Below, one piece after another: positions 1-22,319 of a stretch of DNA of 64,000 bases. Position numbers and translations under genes: made by a program. Below the pieces are notes generated by a model that was not told the origin of the DNA, searched no databases, and saw nothing but the letters and a program-made list of their open reading frames with translations. Location of the stretch: positions 28,126,804-28,190,803 of the forward strand of contig NC_084888.1 in assembly GCF_958979055.1 (NCBI RefSeq), in the 5' to 3' direction. Source of the DNA: Alnus glutinosa (lineage: Eukaryota; Streptophyta; Magnoliopsida; Fagales; Betulaceae). Positions within the stretch are counted from its first letter, which is position 1, and every line of letters starts with the position of its first letter.

Positions 1-980
1 GGTACACAACCCCAGTCATGCATTCGATCGAGCAACTCATAAGCATTTTTATATCTCCCATTTTCACAGTACAGCTTAATAATTGTATTATAAGTCACAA
101 CATTAGGCTTACAACCCAAGTCCCTCATTTCCCTAAATACCCGAACTGAACAATCCACACCCTCCGAAAGACCAATAGCACGAATAACCGTATTATACGC
201 CACCACATCCAGCCTTATCCCCTTCTTCTTCATCTCCTTATACAATTTCACAGCCTTCCATGGCTTCTCACTTTTGCACATTATATCCATGTATATGGAA
301 TATGAATGCAAATCTTTACGAACACCTTTTTTATCCATCTCTTCCCAAAACTCCCTACACTTACTCCACCACCCCATCTTAAACCACCCGCGAAGAATCA
401 TATTATGAATCTTCGTATTATTCGCATTCACATTGAACTTCTTGTTCTTCCCAAAACACAAGTCTTGTGCCTCAACCACATGCTTGTACTCGCATAACGC
501 ATCAATAAGATTAAAAAACGACGTCTCATCCTTCAAATCAAACTCTTCTAACGAATCATACATATCTAGAGCTTCTTTAACTAAATGAGCACATATATAG
601 CGCTTAAACATTATGCGAAACGTTGTGTGGTTTGGCCTCCGTAATGGGTTTTCTTTCATTTGTCGAATCAAGTCCCAAGAGAGTTCGAATTCGAAGAACT
701 TACCAAAAATATCGATCATACGATTGCAAGTATCGGTGTTGTGTTGGAAATGGAACTGGGTTTTTACCCAGTTGAAGAACTCGAACGCGCGCTCCCAATC
801 GTTGCAGTAGGAGGAGAGGGTCTCGCAAACAGTAGTGGGGTCTGAGAGGGCCTTTGAGGGGTTGGAGTGCAAATCTGAAATGGGTTTGGTGGAGAAAGAT
901 TGAGAGGATGAGAGGAGGGAGTAGGTGCGAGAGAGAAGAGGGAAGAGGTTAAGGCGCCTGGAGGCGATCGGAGAAAGCAT
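1..980 (-). CDS. Pentatricopeptide repeat (PPR) protein, N-terminal part, runs off window
   Basis: Reading the minus strand from the ATG at 980 gives an uninterrupted frame of 326 codons to the window edge, so the C-terminus is missing. It begins MLSPIASRRLNLFPLLSRTY, a basic, Ser/Arg/Leu-rich leader typical of mitochondrial or plastid import; the compartment is inferred. From about residue 100 it shows helical PPR units. Recognisable P-type pieces include DVVAYNTVIRA and PNVVTYNTIIKLYCENGRY near residues 265-310. P-class PPR proteins bind single-stranded organellar RNA and affect its stability, splicing or translation. No intron is needed in the visible part, as usual for this family. The 942-bp retroposon at 1160-2101 lies only about 180 bp upstream of the start, inside the presumed promoter. 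The family call is firm; the RNA target and class cannot be determined because the C-terminus is absent. Confidence 0.9.
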   Translation of the reverse strand, partial: MLSPIASRRLNLFPLLSRTYSLLSSSQSFSTKPISDLHSNPSKALSDPTTVCETLSSYCNDWERAFEFFNWVKTQFHFQHNTDTCNRMIDIFGKFFEFELSWDLIRQMKENPLRRPNHTTFRIMFKRYICAHLVKEALDMYDSLEEFDLKDETSFFNLIDALCEYKHVVEAQDLCFGKNKKFNVNANNTKIHNMILRGWFKMGWWSKCREFWEEMDKKGVRKDLHSYSIYMDIMCKSEKPWKAVKLYKEMKKKGIRLDVVAYNTVIRAIGLSEGVDCSVRVFREMRDLGCKPNVVTYNTIIKLYCENGRYKNAYELLDRMHDWGCV

Positions 981-1159
981 TTTTTGTTTCCGAGTTTGTT
1001 CTCGGTGCCGAAGGTTTGCAAAACAGTGCGGTTACTGGTTAGGCTTTTTGTCAGCTAGCTCTTCCGTTTCATTCGAAATCGACTAGAGCATCCTTGTCCA
1101 AAACTCAAAGCCTAAAATCCCATTAGACATGGAAGTTCTCATAAATGCTAGTCATTATA

Positions 1160-2101
1160 ATCATAATCCTTTTCTACAATTAATATTCAAAACTAAACAA
1201 ACCAACCCACAAAAGAAAAAACTAAACTTTTAGAGAGAGAGAGACCTCTGTGTGAGTTGTTTTCGCCATAGGAGGCGTCTCACGCCTCCCCCTCTCGGCA
1301 CTGGTTTTGTCCCCGAGCCTCCGTGGGCGAGGGTGATTTTTGTCCCCCTGGTTATGTTTCCAGTGGTGATTTTTTCCTCCCGGATCTAGATCCGGTGGAG
1401 GTTGTGTCATTTTTCTTTGTTTTGTTGTTGTATGTTTGGTGCAAACAGGAGATTTCTAGTCCAGGACCGTGGTGAACAGCGGGTACTAGTGGTTTCCTGC
1501 AAAGATGTTGTCAAAGTTAGATCTACAAGACTCGGCTGGAATCTCTCCGACAAGGACCTTTCTGTTGTGGTCGACGGCCTCCTCTGGTCATGTTGGTCAC
1601 TTGAAGAGCCCGTGCGGTCGTTCTGGTTTTGATGCGTGACTAGCACGCGCCGGGGGTTTTATTTCTCTGTTCATACGCGTGTGGGTCACCGGTCACTTAT
1701 CCGGTCTCGGATAGTGACGATCTAGACTCTTGAAGGTTGTCCGACGCAAGGGGGTCCCCGGTGAAGGTGCGTGCTCATCACGCTCGGCTTTGGCGGCGGT
1801 TCTTCCGGCTCTTGTTTTCCGGGGGTTTTCTGTTTGTCTTAGTTTGTAAATTCACGTCTTTGATTCACAGTCTACCGTAATGGTAGCTGCTTCAAGCTAG
1901 ATTTCTAACTTTGTGGGTAGAGAATCTTTTTCTCTACCTACTCCGACAGCCTTAGGGCTTTGTATTTCGCCTTTGGGCGTTGGCATCGTTGTATTTGGGT
2001 GCCTGTTTTCTCTGTAATAGTCGTCCTGATTGTATCCCTTTTGGGGCGGTTTCTTAGTAATGAAGATGGCACTGTGCTATTTGTTCAAAAAAAAAAAAAA
2101 T
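1160..2101 (+). mobile_element. Non-coding ~0.94-kb poly(A) retroposon with 14-bp target duplication
   Basis: The 14 bases TGCTAGTCATTATA occur at 1146-1159 and again at 2102-2115, directly after an A-run at about 2087-2100. This is the signature of target-primed insertion by a LINE-type reverse transcriptase. The body is C+T and G+C rich. It begins near a GA-repeat, carries a GGCGTCTCACGCCTCC stretch and ends in a poly(A) tail. It has no ORF with reverse transcriptase or nucleic-acid-binding motifs. Its layout resembles the element at 57988-58993 (GA-rich start, GCCTCC stretch, an AGATCTACAAG block, poly(A) end). I read it as a non-autonomous LINE derivative or large SINE-like element. It sits in the promoter region of the PPR gene. 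Confidence 0.75.
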
Positions 2102-2115
2102 TGCTAGTCATTATA

Positions 2116-2688
2116 TTTAAGTTACAACGATAATTATAATTATAATTTTAATGGCAACAATATTTGTAATTCTAGATAAACATAAATTCAATCAAATAGT
2201 AATAACATGTTGATGGAACGAGAAGTGATAAACGTGAAAGAGAAACTGTGTTTTCAATACATACAATCAACGCACGTTGATAGATAAAATTGATAATATT
2301 ATTGATAACAAAAACTGAAAAGTTTATTCTATTATAATTGCTCCTAATTTATAATGAAACCCTAAAGGTACAAAATGATAAAATATTTTAGGAATGAGAA
2401 TGAAACAAAAGACTAGGAAAAGACTTGGTAGCTACAAAAGACTTGGTAGCTACATAAGTCGAAATATGAAAAGATCCTAAAGTTACTAAAGAATAAAACC
2501 TTCAAAGAAATAAATTAAAACAAATAAGGAACATATATAAGGCAATTCTTAATGACTATCAATCTAAATATGGAAATCTTCTGTAAGGGGAACCAAGAAT
2601 TTAAAAAAAGTTATTATACAAAATATTTTTCAAATCACAATCTGTCAATAGTCTATTCTCTTTTTAAAGTTCCTCGTGATAATACTTA
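2116..2688. other. A+T-rich intergenic spacer
   Basis: No gene is seen. The only structure is a short tandem duplication near 2416-2453, where AAGACTTGGTAGCTAC occurs twice. No coding signal supports any ORF here. Confidence 0.5.
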
Positions 2689-3000
2689 GAGTTGGAGGAA
2701 GATACTCAAAGTCCGTGTTGTTGCCAAGAATATGCTAAAATACCAAATTGGCAGTGGTGAGTCTGTCTTTGTGAATGGATGATGATTGGCATCCAGATGG
2801 TCCTCTTTATTAAAAAATGTACATATATAGTTGTTTGTGAAACTAGAATTAATATGAAACAAAATTATCTAGTGTCATTCAGAATATGGAGTGGAATTGG
2901 CCTCCCACTAGATCTGAAGACATGGTGGCTATTCAAAGTCAATTGTCCTTGGTTAAAATTGGATTGAAAGATACCCCTAAAAACTTGGTCCTTTCTTTTG
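2689..3000 (+). pseudogene. LINE reverse-transcriptase C-terminal remnant
   Basis: Translated fragments in shifting frames resemble the region downstream of the RT domain in plant L1-type LINEs. A piece reading like VAKNMLKYQIGSGES is followed by a WHPDG-like segment, then MEWNWPPTRSEDMVAIQS. In intact elements this is the 'GNG..lWfDnWhp.gpL' and 'W.WP..rs.' region before the zf-RVT zinc-binding domain. Stops and frameshifts break it, and neither end is preserved. Confidence 0.55.
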
Positions 3001-4640
3001 TTTCAGTCTATGCTATGAGAGTTACACATACACCATAGTACTTGTTTCTCGTAGTTTAGGGCATCCCCCAAGGGTGGAGAATTTCTTGATATTTCTGATT
3101 GGTTGTCTTGTCTTTCTAATAAGTTATTTAACAGTGGACATGTTGAGAAGTTGAGAATTTTTCTTCGATTACTAGATATGCAATTAATGTAAAGACGTTG
3201 AGAATTTATTGGTTGGATCAGGATCCCCGATTCTCAAATTATGTAAATTTAGATCGTTTCATGTATCGAACGACATAAGAATTGCTACATATTAAACATG
3301 TGACATGATAACAATTAGAATTGAATATTTTTTTTTATCTATGTTCTTACACTTTATGTCGTGTAAAAAGCTTTGTGTAAAAAATTATCTTTTAGTTTAG
3401 TAAAAAAGAAGCGTATCTTCACAAGTGAAGAAAAAGCCTTTTAAATTTTTTTTTTTTTTTTTTGCCTCGATAACATGTCATTTCTTTAATATATAGCATT
3501 TTTTCGATATAAAAAACAATCTCAATTAACATAATTTGAGAATCTAAAATTTCTTTGAAATTGTAGAGGATCTTAATTCTAGAACAATGTGATAAGTTAA
3601 GGTTCTTTTAAGTACCAATTGTATAATTAATGTAGAGATGTTGAGGATCCGCTTGCTAGCAATGAATGGCAAAAATCATCTCTTATCAGTTACCATCCTC
3701 CACAACCTCCTTGGCTCTATATAAGCAGTACAAGGGACTCTTATTAAGGAGACTTACCGTAAAGAAGAGTTCAATACTGAGTGATACTCTTCTTTAGAAA
3801 TTTTCTTTATATGATAGATGTGTTGATAATAATAATGTATATAGATGAGAATTTTTTATTTTTTTCATTTTATTATCCCATTATCTTACATTTCTTTTCT
3901 CTTCCAAATTCTAATTGAGTTTTTTACTCTATGTTGCTGTGAAAAATCCAAATGGAATAATTATTACTGGAAATGAACGATAGTGAGATAGAATAGTTAT
4001 TCTTACTCCTTAATTTGGTGACAACACATATACTTTAATTAGAATCAAATTAAAATTACTAAAAAAAACCCTCACCTTGGCCACCCCCGATGAGAATCAA
4101 GGGTTGCCCAAGCCATCCCCAAATGCTCTGCACCGCCCCCGGCTCCATTTGTGGCTGGCCGACCATCCATTGGAGTGGTTGGCCAGCCACACGTTGATTT
4201 ATTTTTTAAAAAATTAAAAAAAAAATTGAGAGAAAATACAAAAATAATATGAGTGATTTTTTTTTTTTTTTTCTGGAAAATATAGTCTATTCCTCTAATT
4301 TTTTTGAGGAATATGTATTCCTCTTCATAAGAGAATTAATCCCTACATTTCTCAAAAAAAAAGAATTGACCCCTACTAAATAAATAAATGACTATTTTAT
4401 AAGAATAAACATTCAATTCCAAGTGTCTATTCCGCGTACCAAAGCCATATGAATAGTCTTTCCATCTTATTGTGAGCTTCATTCCCAAAAGTGGAGGATT
4501 AAGATCCCCTAAGCAGTAAGTACAGACTTGATTGTGAGCTTCCTGCGTTTTATGATGATAAATTGTTGTAACTACTAACTCTAGCCTCCTAAACCAAGGC
4601 TTGTTTGATTTTATATGGATTTATGTTTATTTTAATATGC

Positions 4641-4689
<49 letters not shown>

Positions 4690-5846
4690 GAAATAGTGCA
4701 ATAATTTATGGCAAAAAAAAAAAAAAAGAAAGTGCGTTAAGTTTTTATGAAAAACAATTAACAGTTAATAACCGCATAATCGTTGATTGCGGTTAACCAC
4801 TAACTGGCATAGGAGTTACGGTTATTTAAAAATGAATAACTGTGTAAATCGGTTGCGGATGTGGTTAGGAAGGAATAACCGCAACTGTAATGATTTTACA
4901 CCCCTAATAACTACGACTAATTACAACAAAAGTCAACCCACCTCAAAAGCTAAGGCCTCTTGCATACCTCAAGGATAGAAATTTAAGCTCAGGTAGGGCT
5001 TCGCCTCGCCATTTGCAACTATATCTGTAAAATTCAACAATTTTATAGGTAAAAAAAGTGAGTCTATGACTCCACAAATAAAAGCTCAAATAAAAGTTAA
5101 CCAACTGTTATTTGTGTGTGACGTGAGTCCTTATTTAAAATTTATCTCTCTTAATTTTTTTTTTTACAAAAGCTGGTTCTCAAAATCAAAACCTTTTTAG
5201 AATGGATGCATAGTTTTTCATAAGACTTGCAAATTAAAATGCCTGTGAAAAATCATTTATCTTAGATAGAGACTTTTCATAATAAAATCAAAACTATAAA
5301 TGCAATTGCCTAAGGAATACCATATCAATAAGATTGTAATGCACATCCTAATCAAGTTGTTGGGTTCCCAATTTAAAGAATATAATCCTTAGAGCACTCT
5401 CATCCTACAATAAATTTCCTGTTTTTAGTTAAAATGGCTAAGCAAATACTTAAAAAGCTCATCCATCGGATTAGCCATCATTTTGAATCCATTTGTGCAC
5501 AACTTAACGCCACATATAAAGCGTTGACATGTTAAATGAAACACATGTAGTAAATGCAAACCGTTAACTTTGACAGTAGAAAGACCTATTTTGAACGGGA
5601 CAAAATCTAAGGATTGTTTTATTGAAATTGAAAAATTAACTAAATCCAAATCCAAATCAAATGAAAGTCAAGGGTCGAGTATGGTTTTTTTCAATGAAAA
5701 ACATATATTTTTAACAAGCGGACGAAGTTATATTTCATGTTTTGTGTTAATTTTTTACTCGAAAATTGGTTTGGGGGCATTTGTGTCACCAAACCCATGT
5801 TAGTGACGACTCTGCCGTGGGTCACTGGTTTTTATTTATTTTTTTA
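3001..5846. other. Gene-free A+T-rich region with a GC-rich foldback core
   Basis: I see no gene. Notable parts are a GC-rich inverted-repeat block at about 4075-4195 (GGCCACCCCC near 4079 and GGTTGGCCAGCCAC near 4179), which matches the core type of the foldback elements elsewhere in the window, and an A-run at about 4650-4686. A stretch near 4430-4510 is unclassified. Element boundaries around the core could not be fixed. Confidence 0.4.
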
Positions 5847-6063
5847 GGGTTAAATATTTCACACTCCTGCTGTTTAAAAGTTTTATTTTTTATCATTTTA
5901 GTTTTCATTTTTTCTTTATAGGTGATACATGTACTATAGAAAAAAATAAAGATGGTGCTTCTGTTCATTTTTCCATTGCATAGATACAACCTATGAAAAA
6001 AATAAAAATTGAGGAGACAAAAAATAAAGTTTTTAAACCACATGGACAAAAAAGTATTTAACC
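5847..6063. mobile_element. Foldback MITE, ~217 bp
   Basis: The left end GGGTTAAATATTTCACACTC and the reverse complement of the right end (GGTTAAATACTTTTTTGTCC) form arms that cover nearly the whole element. Inner pairs include ATAGGTGATACATG versus CATAGGTTGTATC. The flanks carry near-identical TATTTTTTTA / TATTTTTTA, compatible with a 9-bp target duplication in low-complexity DNA. The arms resemble those of the 48799-49614 element. Mutator-like by TSD length (inferred). Confidence 0.6.
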
Positions 6064-6076
6064 TTATTTTTTAAAA

Positions 6077-6240
6077 GAGAAATTATTGTTGTACAACTCT
6101 AACAATTTTTTTTTTATTATTTTTTTTTATTTTTATGATTGACCATTGAATCTGTTTTCTTACATGTGAGCCTTAAGTATCTATTAGTTGATCTTAAAAA
6201 AAAAAAATTGTTAAAGTTGTATAAAAGTTGTGCAAAAAAC
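6077..6240. mobile_element. Small MITE-like inverted repeat
   Basis: TTGTACAACTCTAACAATTT near 6089 is matched in reverse complement by AAATTGTTAAAGTTGTATAA near 6207. The terminal repeats are about 30 bp around a short A+T-rich spacer. No clear target duplication and no coding capacity. Confidence 0.4.
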
Positions 6241-6263
6241 CTTACTCTTTTTAGTTTTTTTTT

Positions 6264-6628
6264 GGGTTAAATATATTTTAGCCCCCCAAACTACCACCCT
6301 TTCTCCGGATGGCCCCCAAACTACCAATGCTTAGATTCTGGCCCTCCAAACTACCGCTTTCTGATTTTTTGTCCCCATCCGTCTATTTATACCGTCAATT
6401 CTAACAGGAATTTACAAAAAATTCGAAAATACCCCTCCCTTAACCTTGAGAATTTCAAAGTGTAGGAGGGGTATTTTCAGAATTCTGTTTAGAATTGACG
6501 GCATAAATGGACGGATGGGGCCAAAAAATCAGAAAGTAGTAGTTTGGGGGGCCAGAATCTAAGCATTGGTAGTTTGAGAGGCCATCCGGAGAAAGGGTGT
6601 TAGTTTAGGAGGCTAAAATATATTTATC
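6264..6628. mobile_element. Foldback MITE, ~365 bp, upstream of the isopropylmalate dehydrogenase gene
   Basis: The left arm starts GGGTTAAATATATTTTAGCC, then CCCCAAACTACC and CTCCGGATGGCC. The right arm repeats this in reverse complement, ending GGCTAAAATATATTTATC. The arms are roughly 140 bp and the centre is A+T rich, so a transcript would fold into one long hairpin. The ends fit the GGG(T/A)AA...CCCC..AACTA pattern shared with the elements at 30042, 48799 and 53204. It ends about 340 bp before the isopropylmalate dehydrogenase start codon. Confidence 0.7.
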
Positions 6629-6971
6629 TTTTTTTTTTTTCTAATTTTTAGGAACTTTTCTTTTATATTAAAAAAAAAAAATTGCTTAGCAAGTTATTGA
6701 TAGTCTTTATGAAAGGAATTCACTTTCTCAAAAAAAAAAAGAAAAAAAAAGAAAAAATTGCAATGTTTTTGGAAATTCAGAAAACATTTGCTTCAATTGA
6801 AGTTTTTGGGACGTTACAAATTGTTAGTTTGGAGATGCGTGTAATTCTCTCAACAAATAAATAAAGGAAATCCTTTTTATAGCTTCGCAAGAGCAGGCTA
6901 GAGCTTTTCCTTCAAAAAAAAAAAAAAAAAAAGTTACAGTGAAGAAGTGCGGCAATTCACAGTCGAAAGCA

Positions 6972-18038
<11,067 letters not shown>

Positions 18039-18717
18039 ATTGAAACCAACAAAGGGCTCATTGTGCATCGATATCGACTACTGTTTAGGTATTCCAAGAG
18101 TCTCCTCAATAAGGGAGTTGAAAGATTCCTTTTATTTCTCATCCAGTTTTGTGAGTCTTCGGTGACAATATGGTTGTTTCTAGTGTTGAGAGTAGTTTGA
18201 ATTGTTGTTGTATGTCAGTGATCATTTTCGAGACCTTGGTCAGAAGAGACCTGCAGATTATATAATCACCATTTTATGCAATTGTCTAGTGATCATGATT
18301 GACATGCTGCGTTAGATTTTGTGTGTTCTGAACAATATTTTGTAGATTACTCTTTTTAGTGTCTTTATGCCTGGGTTGCGCTGTTTCTTATTCTTATCTG
18401 AGGGGTACTTGAACTGGTTTGAGCTTAAGAAGTGTCATAATTTGGCGTACAGTAATGATACCAACCAACTGTTCTATACGAATATGTTCCTAATGCAATT
18501 TTTTTTACAACTTTTAACACATGTCAGCATGTAATTTGAGGGTTTAAAATTCTGACAACTTTCTCTAATTTCATGTTGATACTTTATAAGAGAGTTTTAT
18601 GCATGTATGAGCAAATTAAGAAGGCCAACACTTTTGTGGCTGGTCATTTCATCAACCATATTTGGTCATTCAAGCCAATATACTCCCATGGAAGTGACCA
18701 CTGATAGGCTAAAGAGT
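18039..18717 (+). other. 3' UTR and downstream spacer of the isopropylmalate dehydrogenase gene
   Basis: No further ORF is supported. The transcribed tail probably ends within a few hundred bases of the stop codon, but I could not fix a poly(A) site. The rest is plain A+T-rich DNA. Confidence 0.4.
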
Positions 18718-19063
18718 AATGCTATTTAGTAAACTTTTATACAATTGGAATAATAAGACAGTTAAAATTAGCTTTTGATTTTTTTTAATTTTTTTTTTTG
18801 AAGTGCTAATTCAGAAGTTAATTTTTACTACCACATCATTAAATTGTATAGGAGTAATTTTATTACCATACAATTGGATGAAGTAGTAATAAAAATTAGC
18901 CATTTGGATCAATACTTTTTTCTTTTTCTTTTTTAAACAAGTGGTAATTTAAAGGTTGATTTTTACTGTCACTTCATACAATTATATATATGGCATTTGT
19001 ACAAGAATATACTAAATAATTTTCCTTTATATAACAATTGTATAACAATTTACTAAATAGCAT
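18718..19063. mobile_element. MITE, ~346 bp
   Basis: AATGCTATTTAGTAAACTTT at the left pairs with AATTTACTAAATAGCATTC at the right. Inner repeats around ATACAATTG and TTAGC are partly duplicated, so the body looks like repeated half-arms. No ORF. The superfamily is not determined. Confidence 0.5.
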
Positions 19064-19275
19064 TCTTCAATATTGCAACTGCAAAGGCCGTTTTAGAAAC
19101 TTATCTTCATAGTTCATACGTTCGTGAAAAAAGAGAAAGAAAGTGGCATGTTACACATCTCGTAACATGTCATGCTACTACTAGAGACGTTAACATGTCA
19201 TACTACTACTAGAGACATCTAAAAATGTACATTACGATACGCCGATTATTTATTCTTCTATTTTATTATTATTTG

Positions 19276-20040
19276 TTTTTTTTTATGAGTATAATAGAAG
19301 AACCAAACTACAAACAAACATTACAACAAATAAAATCCCGAAAAACATTACAAAAAACAAGCAAATCAACGGAAAAATCCAATCTAGACAAACAATTAGT
19401 ACCTTATTGCTCTGAAGGGAGACCTTGAAGGTGGAAGTCGAGTAGAAATGCAGTCAGTGAAGCTAGTGGTTGCGGCCCATAATGGAAATCGAGAGTATTA
19501 ATAAGAGGATTCCATAAAACTTAGCTTCTGACCAGTTTCAAGGGAACTAGAGAGACTAAGTAGTATTTTACAACTATTGAGGGCTTTCCTTCTTAAGCGG
19601 TGAGTCTGAAGCCCAACCAAATTGAATTATGTTGAAGCTCAAATCTAAATATGAGAAATTTGAAAACCAAAAAGACTCTTTGAAAAAGAGTCATGGGACC
19701 TTGAATCTGTTGTAGAAGACCCAGGGTAATAGTAGCGTATGTAGTCCACGCGGGCTAAGGAGACGAGTGTGGTACACCCGCTTGGACAGTAACCATACAA
19801 TGGAAGAGTGTAGATGGATGAAAGGGGAGAAGAGACGCGTGGATGACAGAGGTGGGTGAAAGGATGCATATCTCATTCCAAAACTCCAGGCAACAAGACT
19901 AATAAAAATAAAGGCAATAACAGATAAACGTTAGTCTAAAGAGATTGGTGGAGACATCGGGTTGATGGGAGGACAGAAAAGACAAACCCTCTCTAGCATG
20001 GAGCAGGGAAGGGGGTTCCTTTTTCAAAGAGTACCATTTT
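19276..20040 (-). mobile_element. Probable non-coding poly(A) retroposon, minus strand
   Basis: Read on the minus strand, a C+T-rich, ORF-poor sequence ends with TTCTATTATACTCAT and an A-run (T-run at 19276-19284 on the plus strand). In style it resembles the ~1-kb poly(A) elements at 1160 and 57988. No target duplication was found, so the 5' limit near 20040 is a guess. It adjoins the LINE remnant that follows. Confidence 0.35.
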
Positions 20041-20095
20041 TTTTAACGTTACTCCTGTCCCGTGCTACGCTATGACGACCAACTAGCATATAAAT

Positions 20096-21235
20096 TTTTA
20101 TTTTTATTTTCCTGAGCAAATACAAGGAAAAGGAGAAGGGTTATATGGGGGGATCATTCCCGCTATCGATCCTAATCGAATTAAAAATGAGGCAAGTATT
20201 GGAAATGCTTCCAAATAGGAAGTTAAAAGCGGCCCATTCGGTGAGATGGTGTGCACGAAAATTAGTGCTGCTTGAAACTTTTGTAGCTGTCCAATCATGG
20301 AGATGCTGAAGTTTCACGATAATCTCGACGATGATGGAAGAAAAGTTCCAATCGGCAATGAGCTTGAGTCTAATTTTGTGTGCAAGGGAATTGCTTAGAA
20401 CAACTGTTGGCACTGCAAAGGAAGATCTAATAGCAACATCAAAAATTAAGCTTGTGAGAACCAGGTGGGGGAGCTTGCCAAAAAGAGAGGCCAAACTGTG
20501 AAGACCTCCAAGCTATGAGATGAAGAGTGATTGAGGTGGAAATCTTCTTCAAAGTAACATGAATGTCATGAATATCCGAAACAATGTTGTTGTGTATCAA
20601 TTGGTTCCTTAATTCAGAACCAGATTTGGTCTAGAATAATAATGACAACTGTTAATTGAAATTCAAAGATGTCTTGGCAAAGGATAGACAAGTGTTAATT
20701 TGAATCCAATGGACCATAGTAGCACCCGAAAAAACTGAAGTATCAAGAGGCCATTTTTGATTCCTCCAAATGATCTTAGCGAAGGGACATTCTAAGAACA
20801 AATGGAATTGAGCTTTGGTTGGGCCGTTACAAATGGGGCATTTCCCAAGCTCAGGATTCGCAGAAGACAAAAATCTGTTGAATGAGATCGAGGTGCATTG
20901 CAAGAATGGTCCTCCAAAAGGATGAGATCTAAAACATTCAAATGTGGTAGGAGAGAAGCATTTGGGTTAGGATTAGGTCTGAAACCTTCTACAGTAGATA
21001 CCCAAGGGAGGACCAAAATGTTCAAATTGTTCCCCCTAGAGATGGCCTAACAAGTTCATTTTTCAACCACTTTTTTTTTTTTATTTGGAATTCCGTTCCA
21101 CAACCAAGAAGAACCAGCTTTTATAAGAGCCTCCAAAAACTGAGAATGAAGATTTGGGTTGGAGTGAACTTTCCAACCCAATTTTGCAAGTAAGGTTTTG
21201 TTTTGAAATTCCATAATTCGGAATTTCAACAGATT
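20096..21235 (-). pseudogene. LINE remnant with zf-RVT and RNase H-like pieces
   Basis: On the minus strand near 20890-20750 the translation LGKCPICNGPTKAQFHLFLE, then CPFAKIIWRN, is a clear zf-RVT zinc-binding segment (C-x2-C...H-x4-C) found after the RT in plant LINEs. Further on, FDVAIRSSFAVPTVVLSN and TNFRAHHLTEWAAFN resemble the plant RNase H (RVT_3) region. Stops and frameshifts interrupt it. An A-rich tail in minus sense lies at about 20112-20096. Confidence 0.7.
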
Positions 21236-21274
21236 TGGGGGAATAAATACTCTATCAAGAAAGAAGAGTAATGA

Positions 21275-22195
21275 TACAAGCCTTCAATAGAACTCATCCT
21301 TGAAAACCGACTTGCAATAGGAGGATGCCCAATAGCTTATGTACACATGGTTAAAATTGTGCTTAAGTCATATGGGACACTAAGGATTGTATAATACAAC
21401 CACGCTCTGCAATTGACTTCCACAATGGCCCACTCTATTTCATAGGTCGCCCCCTTCATAACTCGAACCTGTGACGTGGTGCTTGGCTTTGATACCAAAT
21501 GATACAAATCTTGTATATAACTTACCATTGAAAACTGGCTTGAAAGGAGAAGGTGCACAAGAGCTTATATATACATGGTTAAGATTATACTTAAGTCATG
21601 TGAGACACTTAGGATCATAACATACCATCATGCTATACACCCGATGTCCACGGTGTCCCACTCTATTTCATAGGCCGCCCCCTCCATGACTCAAACTCGT
21701 GGCGTGGTGCTTTAATTTGATACCAAAAGATACAAACCTTGGGTAAAACTCACCCTTAAAAACTTGCTTGCAAGAGGATGATGCCAAAAACTAATATACA
21801 CATGGTTAAGATTGTACTTAAACCATATGAGACACTTAAGAATTAGGATTGTAACATACCACCATGCTCCGCAGCCGACGTCTACAATAGCCCACTCTAT
21901 TTCATTGGTAATAGGTCGTCCTCTAAGTGACTCGAACCTGTGGTGTTTGGCTCATGATCCGATAAATGGTATCAGAGCTAAGCACCACATCATTGGATCG
22001 AGTCATGGAGGGGGCGACTTATGAAATAGAGTGGGCCGCCGTGGACGTTGGAGGCAGAGCATGATAGTATGTTACGATTCTAAATGTCTCACATGACTTA
22101 AGAACAATCTTAATCATGTGTATATAAGCTCTCAAGCACCATCTCTTTGCAAGCTGGCTTTCAAGGGTGAATTCTACCCAAAGCTTGTATCAAGA
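21275..22195. mobile_element. Array of TRIM-like LTR units, three minus and one inverted
   Basis: Units of about 235 bp recur. Each contains an LTR-like part ending GTATCA, a primer-site-like motif, and a short interior with GAAATAGAGTGGGC. In the first three units (about 21275-21960) these read on the minus strand, with TGGTATCAAAGCC-type motifs near 21500 and 21730. The last (about 21968-22195) reads on the plus strand from a perfect TGGTATCAGAGC at 21968 to CTTGTATCA near 22190. LTR-interior-LTR-interior tandems are a known by-product of recombination between LTR elements; the head-to-head join is unusual. No ORF. Confidence 0.65.
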
Positions 22196-22319
22196 AAGGT
22201 TAAGCTTTTTTTCAGGAGGAAAACCCTACCAAAATTTTCTCATCAAAGAATCGATCTCAAGACAAAAGGCCTTAGGAAATAAGAACCAAAGACAGGCGCC
22301 TACGAAAAAACCCTGCTTA

